Shown here piece after piece: positions 51,641 through 61,216 of a DNA stretch of 64,000 nucleotides (its first letter is position 1; each line of letters opens with the position of its first letter). A model generated the notes under the pieces. That model saw only the letters and a list, made by a program, of their open reading frames with translations, was not told where the DNA came from and searched no databases. The stretch is from NCBI GenBank assembly GCA_902493375.1, contig CABUPH010000003.1:119981-183980 (forward strand), read 5' to 3'. A program made the translations under genes and the position numbers. This stretch comes from an uncultured Collinsella sp. (GTDB lineage: Bacteria > Actinomycetota > Coriobacteriia > Coriobacteriales > Coriobacteriaceae).

Positions 51641-51695
51641 TCTCGATCTGTAACACCAAGCCCGGTTTTGGCGGTCTACCTGTTACAGATCAAGA
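51641..51695. repeat. GATCTGTAACA inverted repeat, copy 3
   Basis: Arms TCTCGATCTGTAACA (51641-51655) and TGTTACAGATCAAGA (51681-51695), a tandem neighbour of copy 2. Confidence 0.85.
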
Positions 51696-51699
51696 CAAA

Positions 51700-51752
51700 C
51701 CGCCCCCAACCATCACAAAGGTGCCTGTCCCCTTTGTGGTGGTTGGGGGCGG
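51700..51752. repeat. Long hairpin with GTGCCTGTCC loop
   Basis: 22 bp arms CCGCCCCCAACCATCACAAAGG and its complement (one mismatch) with loop TGCCTGTCC. The AAAGGTGCCTGTCCCCTTT centre resembles REP sequences seen widely in bacteria. The remaining 51753-51893 holds no gene and leads to the ribosome site AAAGGA. Confidence 0.75.
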
Positions 51753-51893
51753 CGGTATCAAAAAGTGTCAGACGGGGCGGCTGCCGGGCACCTGCGCGCG
51801 AAAAGAAGTATCGGTCTGCGTCGTTGCCGTTGAGCGACGCGTTGTTTGTAGGGATACTGAGCCTATGACAACAGCGTGCGAAAGGATTGATGC

Positions 51894-53324
51894 ATGGCTT
51901 TCCGTAATGACTTCCTGTGGGGCGGCGCGACGGCTGCCAACCAGTGCGAGGGCGCCTACGACGTGGACGGCCGCGGCCTTGCCAACGTGGACGTGGCTCC
52001 GCACGGCCCCGAGCGCTATGCGGTGGTTTCCGGCCAGCGCAAGATGCTCGACTTTGAGGACGGCTATTACTATCCCGCGCAGACCGGCATCGATTTCTAT
52101 CACCACTACAAAGAGGACATCGCCCTCTTTGCCGAGATGGGCTTTAAAACCTTCCGTATGAGCTTGGCTTGGACCCGCATTTTCCCCAACGGCGACGAGA
52201 CCGAGCCCAACGAGGCTGGCCTGGCCTTCTACGAGGACGTATTCCGCGAGTGTCAGGCGCACGGCATCGAGCCGCTCGTGACCATCACGCACTTCGACTG
52301 CCCGATTCACCTCATCAAGAAGTACGGCGGCTGGCGCAACCGTAAGCTCATCGACTTCTACAAGAACCTCGCGACCACGATTTTCACCCGCTACAAGGGT
52401 CTGGTGAAGTACTGGCTCACCTTCAACGAGATCAATATGATCTTGCACCTGCCGTTTATGGGTGCCGGTCTGGTCTTTGAGGAGGGCGAGAACAAGGAGG
52501 CCGTCGAGTACCTGGCCGCCCACAACGAGCTCGTCGCCAGCGCTTGGGCAACCAAGATCGCTCACGAGATCGATCCTGAGGTCAAGATTGGCTGCATGCT
52601 CGCCGCAGGTAGCTACTACCCCTACAGCTGCCGTCCGGGCGATGTGCGCCAGGCGCAGCTCGACAACCAGGACAATTACTTCTTCGTCGACGTCCAGAGC
52701 CGCGGCTACTACCCGGCATATGCTGTCAAGAAGCTCGAGCGTTTGGGCATCGATGTGGGCATGACGGACGAGGACCGCGAGATCCTGGCCGCCAACACCG
52801 TCGACTTCATCAGCTTTAGCTATTACAGCACCCGTTGCTCCGCCGGTGCCGATAACCCCGATGTCGAGCGCACCCAGGGCAACGCCTTCGCCGGCGCCAA
52901 AAACCCCTACCTGCAGGAGAGCCAGTGGGGCTGGGCCATCGATCCGCTGGGCTTCCGCATCACCCTTAACGACCTGTACGACCGTTATCAGAAGCCGCTG
53001 TTTGTGGTCGAGAACGGTCTGGGCGCCAAGGATGTTGTCGAGGAGGATGGTTCCATCAACGACGACTATCGTATCGACTTCCTGCGTCAGCACATCCAGA
53101 CCATGCGCGACGCGGTGACCGAGGACGGCGTTGACCTGCTGGGCTACACCACCTGGGGCCCGATCGACCTGGTGTCTGCCGGCACGGGTGAGATGTCCAA
53201 GCGCTACGGCTTTATCTATGTGGACCGCGATGATGCGGGCAACGGCACCCTCAAGCGCTCCAAGAAGAAGAGCTTCGACTGGTACAAGAAGGTTATTGCT
53301 TCTAATGGTGAGGACCTTTCCTAA
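51894..53324 (+). CDS. 6-phospho-beta-glucosidase, GH1
   Basis: 476 aa retaining glycosidase of family 1. Acid/base Glu in TFNEINM (~180) and nucleophile Glu in VVENGLGAKD (~373). N-terminal FLWGGATAANQCEGAY is family-typical. SKRYGFIYVDRDDAG and KKSFDWYKKVIASNGE near the end match the phosphate-recognising 6-phospho subgroup rather than plain beta-glucosidases. That implies import by a PTS, which is not in the window. Start ATG 51894. Single gene with its own strong terminator. Confidence 0.92.
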   Translation: MAFRNDFLWGGATAANQCEGAYDVDGRGLANVDVAPHGPERYAVVSGQRKMLDFEDGYYYPAQTGIDFYHHYKEDIALFAEMGFKTFRMSLAWTRIFPNGDETEPNEAGLAFYEDVFRECQAHGIEPLVTITHFDCPIHLIKKYGGWRNRKLIDFYKNLATTIFTRYKGLVKYWLTFNEINMILHLPFMGAGLVFEEGENKEAVEYLAAHNELVASAWATKIAHEIDPEVKIGCMLAAGSYYPYSCRPGDVRQAQLDNQDNYFFVDVQSRGYYPAYAVKKLERLGIDVGMTDEDREILAANTVDFISFSYYSTRCSAGADNPDVERTQGNAFAGAKNPYLQESQWGWAIDPLGFRITLNDLYDRYQKPLFVVENGLGAKDVVEEDGSINDDYRIDFLRQHIQTMRDAVTEDGVDLLGYTTWGPIDLVSAGTGEMSKRYGFIYVDRDDAGNGTLKRSKKKSFDWYKKVIASNGEDLS

Positions 53325-53359
53325 GGAAGCTGAGACACTCGACTTCATAGCCTCCTAAC

Positions 53360-53400
53360 CAAGGCGCCCGGCGAGCAGTTAATGCTCGCCGGGCGCCTTG
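53360..53400 (+). terminator. Terminator after the GH1 gene
   Basis: Perfect 18 bp stem (CAAGGCGCCCGGCGAGCA and its complement) with a 5-nt loop. Confidence 0.8.
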
Positions 53401-53466
53401 CCGTCTGCGGATTTTGGGACATGCGGCCCGCTTTTTCGACCCATCTGTCGGTACACTAAAAGCACT

Positions 53467-55350
53467 ATGGGTACCCGCGAGCGACATATCGGCAACGCGG
53501 CCGCCCGATCCGCACCCGTGGCGGATCCCAGGGGCGGCAGGCTCTTCGCCATGCCGCGATTCCTTGTTGGCATAACACATCAGGTGTACCGCCACCGCGT
53601 CTTTGCTATCGCCGGTGTCATCACCGCGCTGTTCCTCATGCTTTTGGCAGTCTTGCCGGCGCTGTTCGCCTTCGACCCCAAACTTTCTAACGCCGTGCCC
53701 GCCTATAGCGAGGTGTCCGAAGAGGTCGTGGGTGCGCTCGTCCATTCGAGCTCTCTTCCGCTGCTTGTCGCTGCAATTGTATTTTCAATTTGGGGCGTAT
53801 CGGTCTATCTGCGCTGTTTGGACTATGTGTTGCGCCGCCGCCTTGTTGCCATCGCCACCATCTGCGCCCTGTGGATGATCGAAGTCATTCTCAAGTACAA
53901 GTCGTTCACGCCGTTCTATGCCACCGTGCTGTGGTACCTGTACTACGTGCCCATGACACTCATTCCGCTGCTCTACCAGTTGTGTGGTTTGCGCCTTGCG
54001 GGCCTGGAGCAACACCGCCTGGGTCGCCGCTACTGCGCTGCGCTGTGGATTGTGGCCATCCTGCTTATCGGATTTGTGCTCACCAACGATTTTCACCAGC
54101 AGGTCTTTCGCTTTGACCGCACAAGCGACACCTGGAGCAACGATTACACGTACGGCTGGGGTTATTTCGCCGTGCTCGTGTGGACGGCTTTTGACTTCGT
54201 GGCCTTTTTTGTCCTGGTTGGTCGGTCCTCGTCCTTTCGCGTCCAGCGTTTCTCGGGCACGGCGGCGCTCGTACTGCTGGGTGGCGCATTCTTTGCCATC
54301 TCGTATGCTCTGCGCGTGCCCTGGGCATGGAGGCTCAACTTTTCGCTCGTCTATTGCGTCCTGTGCGTGGTGGCGATGGAAATCTGTCTCGATTGCGGTG
54401 TCATTCCGTCGTATCACGACATCGCCGGCATCTTCGACACCTTGCCGCTTGACCTCAAAGTTCTAACGCGCGACCTGCAGGAGGTCTATGCCACGCCGGT
54501 GTCAAAGCCAACGCCGGTAGGCGTGCGCGAGGAGTTGCAAACCCAGGAGCACGGCCGCGCCCATGCCTTTGCCGTGGCGTCCGATCCCGATGTGATGTAC
54601 CGTGCCTTTCCACTGCTGGGCGGATCGGCCCTGCTTGCCCAAGACGTGTCGGAGCTCAACGAGCTTAACCGTGAACTGGCACATCGTCGCATGGAGCTGC
54701 AGCGTCAAAATGAGCTGCTCGCCGCCGACTACGACCTTAAGACGCACCTGGCAGATCAAGAGGCCGAGACCTTGCTGGTCCAAGACGTGGACCAGGCGCT
54801 TGCCCGCGCGCTCGAAGGGATGTACGACCTGCTGAGCTCGCTGCCGCCGTTGACCGACGAAGCGTCTTCGCACGAGCGTTACCGCATGCTGCAGCGCGCC
54901 AAGATGCTCGTCGCCTATTGCAAGCGCAAGGGGTCGCTCACGTTGGCGCAGCACGGGGAGAGCGGTTTTGATCGCGACCGCATTCAGCTCATTGCCAACG
55001 AGCTCGCAAGCGACCTGCGCACCATCGATATCGATTGCGCCTCGATTATCGCCATACGGCGCCCGATGCACGCCAGTACGGTAAGCGCCCTGTACGACTG
55101 CGTGTATGACTTCGCGTTTTTTGCCTACACCACCGACCATCCGGCGCTTATGTATCACTTGGGCGACCATGATCGGTGCAGCGTCGAGTTGCGTGCCACG
55201 CTTTTCTCCAACGACGAGGAGGATCTTTCGCAGACACCCGCTGCGCAAGAGCTCGAAAGCGCTTTGCAAGGGCGCAACGTGGCATATCGCCTTGAGGGCG
55301 AGTCCGGCCAGCTGCGCATGATCGTCTTGATGCCGAGGGCGGGTGAGTGA
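53467..55350 (+). CDS. 7TM sensor-like protein with degenerate kinase region
   Basis: 627 aa from ATG 53467; a later ATG at 53551 is possible. After a TM anchor (~48-70) come seven or more further TM helices (~100-315), resembling HisKA_7TM sensors. A coiled coil (~415-475) is followed by ~150 residues with the size and spacing of a dimerisation plus ATPase module, but no phosphoacceptor His motif, N-box or G-box can be found. It is the first gene of an operon with a complete kinase and response regulator. It may act as a sensory partner or pseudokinase for that kinase. Confidence 0.7.
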   Translation: MGTRERHIGNAAARSAPVADPRGGRLFAMPRFLVGITHQVYRHRVFAIAGVITALFLMLLAVLPALFAFDPKLSNAVPAYSEVSEEVVGALVHSSSLPLLVAAIVFSIWGVSVYLRCLDYVLRRRLVAIATICALWMIEVILKYKSFTPFYATVLWYLYYVPMTLIPLLYQLCGLRLAGLEQHRLGRRYCAALWIVAILLIGFVLTNDFHQQVFRFDRTSDTWSNDYTYGWGYFAVLVWTAFDFVAFFVLVGRSSSFRVQRFSGTAALVLLGGAFFAISYALRVPWAWRLNFSLVYCVLCVVAMEICLDCGVIPSYHDIAGIFDTLPLDLKVLTRDLQEVYATPVSKPTPVGVREELQTQEHGRAHAFAVASDPDVMYRAFPLLGGSALLAQDVSELNELNRELAHRRMELQRQNELLAADYDLKTHLADQEAETLLVQDVDQALARALEGMYDLLSSLPPLTDEASSHERYRMLQRAKMLVAYCKRKGSLTLAQHGESGFDRDRIQLIANELASDLRTIDIDCASIIAIRRPMHASTVSALYDCVYDFAFFAYTTDHPALMYHLGDHDRCSVELRATLFSNDEEDLSQTPAAQELESALQGRNVAYRLEGESGQLRMIVLMPRAGE

Positions 55351-55352
55351 CG

Positions 55353-56846
55353 ATGCAGATTTCGCTCATCCTTCCCCAAATCGTTGCGCTCGATGTTGTC
55401 TTTGCCCTGGCTGCGTGTCTGCAGACGATCCACGTCCCGCTCATCTCATCGCGCCGCTCGTCCTATAACCGTAAGGTGATTTGCGCCTACGAGGCGAGCC
55501 TTGTGCTTCACCTGATGATTTCGGCGCTCATCTTATTCGCGTCGTCTGGCTCGTATCTGGTGGCGCCGCTTGACGTTTGCGCCAGGGCAATGGGCGGAGT
55601 GCTGTGGCTCAATGCCGCAATCTTTGCCTATGGCGTGGTGCTTATGGTGCGCTATCGTCGCCCCGTCATGCTGGCCGAGCTGTCGCTTGTTGTCGCCGTT
55701 ACACCATCGGTGGTTTTTGCCATGGGCTCGGCGTGGACCGTTGTCCTTATCGCAGAGGGAGCGTTCTTCCTGTTCCGTTCCATCGCGGCGCTCTTGATGG
55801 ACGTCCGTAACCGCCAGGAGGATATCACCATGTTCTCGACGATCGAGACCATCAACGTGATTCCCGTGGGCATCCTGTATCTAGACCCGAGGGGCCGTCC
55901 GCTGCTCATGAACCGCTGCATGCGCAAAAACCTGGTGGAACTTCATATGCCCACCGATCTAGGTGACATGAGCGGCACATGGAACGACCTGCGCAAACTT
56001 AGCATGCAAATGCCCGAAAGCAGTAGGAACCGCGTGCGGATTAACTTGGACCGTTTTGGTGAGGCGCGGGCGGTGGTCGAGGTTTCTCCCGCCGAGATTC
56101 GCTTGTTTGTGCACGATGACGTTATGGTTTCGGGCCGCCTCTTTGAGCGCATTATCGGCCTGGATGTAACAGAGTATGCGTATGCTCATGATCGCCTGGC
56201 GCAAGCCAACCACCTGCTTGAGCTTGCGGGCCAAGAGCTCCAAGCCCAGATCGAAGAAGTCAAAAAAGTTGCTGACAATGCGGCCTATCTGCGTATGCGC
56301 GCTCGCGTGCACGACGTGATCGGGCAGCGTCTGTCCATCCTCCATCGTTATCTGGAGGAGGGGCGCCTGGATGACGAGTCACTCGAGCAGATCGACCCGC
56401 TGCTGCGCTCAATCGCTGCCGATCTGCGCAGCGGGGGCGACACCGAACCGGCAGAGCAACTGGGCGATATCGTCCATGCCTTTGGCCTGGTGAGCGTGCA
56501 GATCGATGTGGAGGGCGAGCTGCCAAGCGACGCACGTGTCGCCGCAGCCTTTCTGCAGATTATCCGCGAAGCCTCGACCAATGCTACCAAGCATGCGCAG
56601 GCCCATCAGGTCCATGTGCGCCTGCGGCAGGAGACGTCGGAAGACGGCACTGTTGCGCGGATGACCGTTTCTAACGACGGCGCGCCTGCACCCGTATCGT
56701 ATCGGGAGGGAACGGGCATTCCTGGTATGAGGCATGTCGCACAGAATCTGGGCGGCAGCCTGGAAGTCCACGCCGCCCCGCCCTTTACGCTTGCGGTGTC
56801 CATCCCGCTCACCTCCAACGCCACGGTCCAAAGGAGAAGCTCATGA
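55353..56846 (+). CDS. Membrane sensor histidine kinase
   Basis: 497 aa. Five to six TM helices in residues 1-~150, a PAS-like region (~160-275), a coiled coil (~280-320), a phosphoacceptor motif RARVHDVIGQRLS (~325) and an ATPase domain with the N-box IREASTNATKHA and GTGIPGMRH. The H-box is a variant of the HisKA_3 type. Start ATG 55353 (GTG 55347 overlaps the previous stop). It overlaps the response regulator gene by 4 nt. Confidence 0.9.
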   Translation: MQISLILPQIVALDVVFALAACLQTIHVPLISSRRSSYNRKVICAYEASLVLHLMISALILFASSGSYLVAPLDVCARAMGGVLWLNAAIFAYGVVLMVRYRRPVMLAELSLVVAVTPSVVFAMGSAWTVVLIAEGAFFLFRSIAALLMDVRNRQEDITMFSTIETINVIPVGILYLDPRGRPLLMNRCMRKNLVELHMPTDLGDMSGTWNDLRKLSMQMPESSRNRVRINLDRFGEARAVVEVSPAEIRLFVHDDVMVSGRLFERIIGLDVTEYAYAHDRLAQANHLLELAGQELQAQIEEVKKVADNAAYLRMRARVHDVIGQRLSILHRYLEEGRLDDESLEQIDPLLRSIAADLRSGGDTEPAEQLGDIVHAFGLVSVQIDVEGELPSDARVAAAFLQIIREASTNATKHAQAHQVHVRLRQETSEDGTVARMTVSNDGAPAPVSYREGTGIPGMRHVAQNLGGSLEVHAAPPFTLAVSIPLTSNATVQRRSS

Positions 56847-57466
56847 TTCGCGTCCTTATAGTCGAAGACCAGGCCATCCTGCGCGAGAGCCTGGCGCGCT
56901 CCGTTGGCGACCAGCCCGATATGACCGTTGTCGCCGCGATTGCCGATGCCTCCGAGGCCTTGGGTGTCGCGCTCAAGGAGCGCCCGGACATGATACTGAT
57001 GGACGTGTGCACCGAACACGATTCAAACGGCATCGTGGCGGCGGCGCGCATCAAGGAGCGGCTGCCCGAGTGTCGCATCATTATCATGACCGGCATGCCC
57101 GAGATCACCTTTGTCGATCAGGCCCGCGAGGCGGGCGTCGATAGCTTTGTTTACAAGAACGTCGGTATCGACGAGCTGTTCGCCGTGATGCGCTCCACGT
57201 TGGCGGGCTACTGCACGTTTCCCAAGCCGCCCGAGAGCATTTTTTCGGGCACGGCGGCACTCGACGATGTCGAGCTGTCGATTTTGCGCCTTGCCTGCGA
57301 GGGCAAGAGCCGCCGCGAGATCGCGGCCGAGCTGTTTATGAGCGAGGGCACCATCAAGCGCCGCATTTCGGAGATCCTGAGCAAGACCGGCTACGACAAC
57401 ATCATGCGTCTTGCCGTGCATGCGGTGACCGAAGGCAGCATCGTCCCCAACATGGAGCGCCCGTAG
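56843..57466 (+). CDS. NarL-type response regulator
   Basis: 207 aa. Receiver domain with the acidic pair VEDQ, phosphoacceptor Asp near residue 53 (MILMDVCTEHDSNG), IMTG, and FVYKNVG carrying the conserved Lys. LuxR-type HTH ~140-195 (LRLACEGKSRREIAAELF, then GTIKRRISEILSKTGY). Last gene of the 7TM-kinase-regulator operon. Target genes unknown. Confidence 0.92.
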   Translation: MIRVLIVEDQAILRESLARSVGDQPDMTVVAAIADASEALGVALKERPDMILMDVCTEHDSNGIVAAARIKERLPECRIIIMTGMPEITFVDQAREAGVDSFVYKNVGIDELFAVMRSTLAGYCTFPKPPESIFSGTAALDDVELSILRLACEGKSRREIAAELFMSEGTIKRRISEILSKTGYDNIMRLAVHAVTEGSIVPNMERP

Positions 57467-57499
57467 TCGGTGTGCCGCCCGTGCTCCAACGCCGAAGAT

Positions 57500-57540
57500 A
57501 GGTCGCCCGCCGTTTTGCATCTAAAAACGGCGGGCGACCT
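57500..57540. terminator. Bidirectional terminator
   Basis: Perfect 17 bp stem AGGTCGCCCGCCGTTTT / AAAACGGCGGGCGACCT with a 7-nt loop. Confidence 0.85.
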
Positions 57541-57571
57541 GCTTGTACGGGCAGTGCTGTCGGCATAAAGC

Positions 57572-57606
57572 GGCGGGGCCGCAGGATCATTTCCTGCGGC
57601 CCCGCC
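57572..57606. terminator. Second hairpin between convergent operons
   Basis: Perfect 15 bp stem GGCGGGGCCGCAGGA / TCCTGCGGCCCCGCC with a 5-nt loop. Confidence 0.7.
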
Positions 57607-57656
57607 TGGCATGTGCGCGGATATGTCCGCCAATCCGCGGCTATCGGTGTCTGTCG

Positions 57657-58499
57657 CTACGCGATGGTTGCGCTGTAGGAGGCGACGTCCTCGTAGGAAT
57701 CGGTCAGGTAGGCGTCGATGCCGATGGTCGTGTTGACCAGGTCGTCAAGGCTGTCAAGCTCGCCGCTCGAGAACGTGAATTCCTCGGTGGCGCTGGTGCC
57801 GGGCATCAGGTTAGCCGAGAACCAGGGTTCCTTCATAGTGCCGTTGACGTTGGTCTTGCCGGAGGGAGCGTAGAAGGTCAGGTCCTTGTCGCTCTTGTTG
57901 GTGATGTTGACGACAAAGCCGATGTCGCCCCAGTCGTCCTTGAATTTCTCGGTGATGGTGATGGTGCACAGATCGTCATCGGCGACGGTGACGGCGGGGG
58001 AGATTTCGACACTCTGGACGTCGTCGTCTTCGACGGCCTCATCGACCTCTTCTTCCTTCTCGGCCGCCTCGCGATCCTTCTTCACCGTGCCGGACAGATC
58101 CTTGTCGGACTTGGTGAAGATAAGCTTGTCGCCTTCCACCTCAAGGACGAGCTTGTCGTCCTTGAGCTTCAGGTCGTGCGACTCATCTTCGGCGGTGATC
58201 GTTACGGTGGTGGCGTCCTTGGCTTCCCATTTCAGGTCGGCGACCTCAAGGAACATATCGAGGACGCCTGTGCCGTCCTCGTCGAGGATCAGGACGCAGT
58301 TGAGGCCCCACTCCTTGAGCATATCCATGTACTCATCGGTGAGCTCTTCGCCATCCAAGGTTCCACCCGAGTACTGCCAGCTGCCGACGAAGTTGGCCTT
58401 GGGGTCCTTGCCGCCGCCGCTGCAGCCCGTCAGGGCAAAGGCGAGCGCCAGGACGCATGTCAGGAATGCGAGTACGGACTTTTTGAACGTTGTCTTCAT
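57657..58499 (-). CDS. Secreted lipoprotein (DUF5067-like)
   Basis: 280 aa. Lipoprotein signal with lipobox LTGC (Cys ~23). A first domain (~35-130) looks like a small beta-rich fold of the kind found in Gram-positive lipoproteins (FVGSWQYSGGTLDGEEL). After an acidic linker (EKEEEVDEAVEDDD) a C-terminal immunoglobulin-like domain (~160-275) contains NITNKSDKDLTFYAPSG, as in DUF5067/DUF4352 proteins. Start ATG 58499 with AGGAGGACACC. Last gene of the zinc-ribbon/SPFH operon. Confidence 0.8.
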   Translation of the reverse strand: MKTTFKKSVLAFLTCVLALAFALTGCSGGGKDPKANFVGSWQYSGGTLDGEELTDEYMDMLKEWGLNCVLILDEDGTGVLDMFLEVADLKWEAKDATTVTITAEDESHDLKLKDDKLVLEVEGDKLIFTKSDKDLSGTVKKDREAAEKEEEVDEAVEDDDVQSVEISPAVTVADDDLCTITITEKFKDDWGDIGFVVNITNKSDKDLTFYAPSGKTNVNGTMKEPWFSANLMPGTSATEEFTFSSGELDSLDDLVNTTIGIDAYLTDSYEDVASYSATIA

Positions 58500-58579
58500 G
58501 GTGTCCTCCTTTATCGAATGAAACCCATAGAAACAAATGCGGGGGTGGCGGATCCCCCGCCAATTACCAGATAGAGGGG

Positions 58580-59821
58580 CTAGGGCCGGGGCGTTCCGCA
58601 GTTGCTGCAGAACTTGCCGCCGTTTTCGCTGCCGCAGTTGGGGCAGAACCACTTGGCCGGTGCCGGGGCGGGTGCGGGACTACCGCACTCGGAGCAGAAC
58701 TTGCCGGTGTTGGTGGCGCCGCAGCTGCAGGTCCATGCGCCGGCCGCAGGTGCGGCGGTGGGAGCCGGTGCGGGGGCGGGAGCCGGAGCCGGCTGCGGAG
58801 CGGCCTGTTGCTGTGCCTGGCCGGCGGCGAACAGCTGGCTGGCGTTCATGCCGCCCATGCCACCTGCCATACCCATGCCCATAAAGCCTGCCATCGCGCC
58901 GTTGGGGTTGGCGGCTGCCGCGCGCATTGCGTCGCTCTGGGCGCTGGCAATGTTGGCTGCCGCCATGGTGGGATCGCGTATGACCGCGGCCTTCTGCAGG
59001 TCCTTGATCATCTGCTCGTCTTCTTGCGAGGCGGCGATGGAGTTGACGCCAAAGCTCACGATCTCGACGCCGCGCAGGTCACGCCAGTCGGCAGAGAGGA
59101 CCTCGTTGAGCGCGCGGGCGAGCTCGGTGGTGTGGCCGGGGATGGCGCTGTAGCGGATGCCCATCTCCGAGATCTTGGCAAAGGCGGGCTGCAGGGCGGT
59201 GAGCAGCTCGGACTTAAGCTGGCTGTCGATCTTGTCGCGCGTATAGCTATCGGTCACGTTGCCGCACACGTTGGTGTAGAACAGCAGCGGGTTGGTGATG
59301 CGGTACGAATACTCGCCGTTGCAGCGAACGGAGATGTCGACGTCCAGGCCAATGTTGTTATCGACCACGCGGAAGGGCACGGGCGAGGCGGTGCCGTACT
59401 TGTTGCCGATGATCTCCTTGGTGTTGATGAAGTAGACGCGCTGGTCCTTGCCCGCGTCGCCGCCAAAGGTAAAGCGGCTGCCGATATTGGCGAAGGTCTC
59501 CTTGATGGAATCGCCCAGGTTGCCGCTAAAGACGCTCGGCTCGCTGCCGGTGTCGAAGACAAACTCGCCAGGCTCCAGCGCAACCTCGATGATCTTGCCG
59601 TTTTGCACCACGAGCATGCCCTGTCCGTCGTTGACGGCGATGACGGAGCCGTTGGAGATGACGTTGTCCTCGCCGCGCGTGTTGGAGCTACGGCCACCGG
59701 TGCGTTTGCTGCCCTTGCAGGCCAAGACGTCAGCAGGCATCGATTCGCAGTAGATAAATTCCTTTCACTGGTCGGCCATGACGCCGCCGGCAGCTCCCAA
59801 TCCAGCTTTCAAGAGTCCCAT
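58580..59821 (-). pseudogene. SPFH-domain protein with zinc ribbons, interrupted by TGA at codon 19
   Basis: From ATG 59821 (AAAGGAAG ribosome site) the frame reads MGLLKAGLGAAGGVMADQ, then TGA (59765-59767), then KEFIYCESMPADVLACKG and on to 58580. Homologs of this virion-core/YdjI-like SPFH family have Trp where the TGA stands (as I recall, ADQWKEFFYCD). The open remainder from ATG 59740 is 386 aa: SPFH domain (~20-230), a Gly/Met-rich stretch, an Ala/Pro/Gln linker, and two C-terminal zinc ribbons (CSCGATNTGKFCSECG; CPNCGSENGGKFCSNCG). The lesion removes the membrane-targeting N-terminus, unless the stop is read through or is a sequencing error. Reinitiation at 59740 is possible. Confidence 0.8.
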
Positions 59822-59869
59822 GGTGATCTTCCTTTCTCGTCAAAGGCCGGGTGGTATTGGTTGGATTGC

Positions 59870-61192
59870 TTAGTCGTCCTTGTCGTCTTTCATGACAACG
59901 GTGGTCTCGGTGTGGCTGAAGGTGTCGTGTTTCTCGGTCAGGTCGAGCTCGCCACAATACTCATCGGCACAGGTTGCTTCGTTGGCCGTCTTGAGCTGGC
60001 CTACCAGTAGCACGTCTCCGATAATCACGATGATTAGCGGCGCGATGATATTGATGAGGATGCCCTCGATATCAAAGGTGAGGTAATCCGGATCGAAGGC
60101 GTATTCCCCCATAAAGAGAATCTGGGAGAGGATAAATCCGATCACGAAGAACAGCACCGAGGCGATGGCGAGCTTGGACTTGGAGCAGGGGAGCTCGCCG
60201 ACCAAGCGGCCGGTCTGGCCGTTCATGGCAAACAGGTAGCTCTTGCCGTTCCACGAGGTGGAGAGCATCCAGACGGGGAACAGGGCGTAGTCGCTGTCTT
60301 CCCAGGTGTAGTCGAGCTGCTTGCTTTCGACCGTGGCATCGTCGTATTCGTCGACGACGGTCTCGCGCAGGGCCGAGATCGTGCTTTCTTCCATACGGCG
60401 CTCGGCGCGCGCCTTGCAGGTCTCGCAGTCCTCGTCGTAACGGTTGGCGATGTAGCCGGGCATATAGGCGACCGAGAACGGACACAGCGCGTCATAGTCA
60501 AACGGCTCGATGGCATCCATGTGGCCGTCGGGCATCTTGGACGATCCGTCGACGGGCACGCGCTTAAACGAGATATTGCCCTTGCGATAGGCATCGTAGT
60601 GGTCGGTGGTCGTGACGGTGCGGTCGGATTCCTCGGTCACGGTCTCGTTGGTCGCGTCAAAGTACACTTCGCCGTCAACGCGGGCGCCGTAGAGCCAAAA
60701 CGGCACGTAGACACCTTGGACCTCGTCGATGTGGTTGCCGGTGACAAAGCTCTTGGGCAGCAAGATCTTGCCCTTGTAGTGTTCCTTGAGTGCGGCCGTG
60801 ACGTCGTCGCGCCCGAGCTTAAACGGAATCACCAGGTCGGGCGAGAAGTCGCCAGAGAGCTGGCCGGGCGCCACGGCGGAGTTACCGCAGTACGGGCAGG
60901 TGGTGACGGCGACGGTGCTGTCGGACACGAGCTCGGCGCCGCACGACGAGCAGATGTAGCCGGCGTTTTGGGCGAGCTCCTGCACGGCATCGTCGACAGC
61001 AGGCTTGGGGGCCGCGGCTGCGGCATCGGCTTTGGCATCTGCCTTGTCCTGGCGCTCGCGATAGAGGGCCTCGACTTCTTCGACTTCAAAACGCGAATCG
61101 CAGTAGTCGCAGACGAGCTTTTGCTCGGCACTGGCAAAATGCAGGGGGCCACCGCAGGCAGGGCACTGATAGTTAACGCTCTCGAAGGCCAT
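59870..61192 (-). CDS. TFIIB-type zinc-ribbon membrane protein (YdjG-like)
   Basis: 440 aa. Two zinc ribbons at the N-terminus (CPACGGPLHFASAEQ, then LVCDYC; CSSCGAELVSDS, then TTCPYCGNSA), a ~210-residue soluble domain (FKLGRDDVTAALKEHYKGK; VYVPFWLYGARVDGEVYF), another Cys pair (CETCKARAERR), and two TM helices (~345-400). Proteins of this layout accompany SPFH and PspA proteins in the Bacillus ydjGHI envelope-stress system. Start ATG 61192. It lies 48 bp before the SPFH gene and shares an operon with it. Confidence 0.85.
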   Translation of the reverse strand: MAFESVNYQCPACGGPLHFASAEQKLVCDYCDSRFEVEEVEALYRERQDKADAKADAAAAAPKPAVDDAVQELAQNAGYICSSCGAELVSDSTVAVTTCPYCGNSAVAPGQLSGDFSPDLVIPFKLGRDDVTAALKEHYKGKILLPKSFVTGNHIDEVQGVYVPFWLYGARVDGEVYFDATNETVTEESDRTVTTTDHYDAYRKGNISFKRVPVDGSSKMPDGHMDAIEPFDYDALCPFSVAYMPGYIANRYDEDCETCKARAERRMEESTISALRETVVDEYDDATVESKQLDYTWEDSDYALFPVWMLSTSWNGKSYLFAMNGQTGRLVGELPCSKSKLAIASVLFFVIGFILSQILFMGEYAFDPDYLTFDIEGILINIIAPLIIVIIGDVLLVGQLKTANEATCADEYCGELDLTEKHDTFSHTETTVVMKDDKDD

Positions 61193-61216
61193 GATCGGTC
61201 CTTTCCGTGCCGGGGG

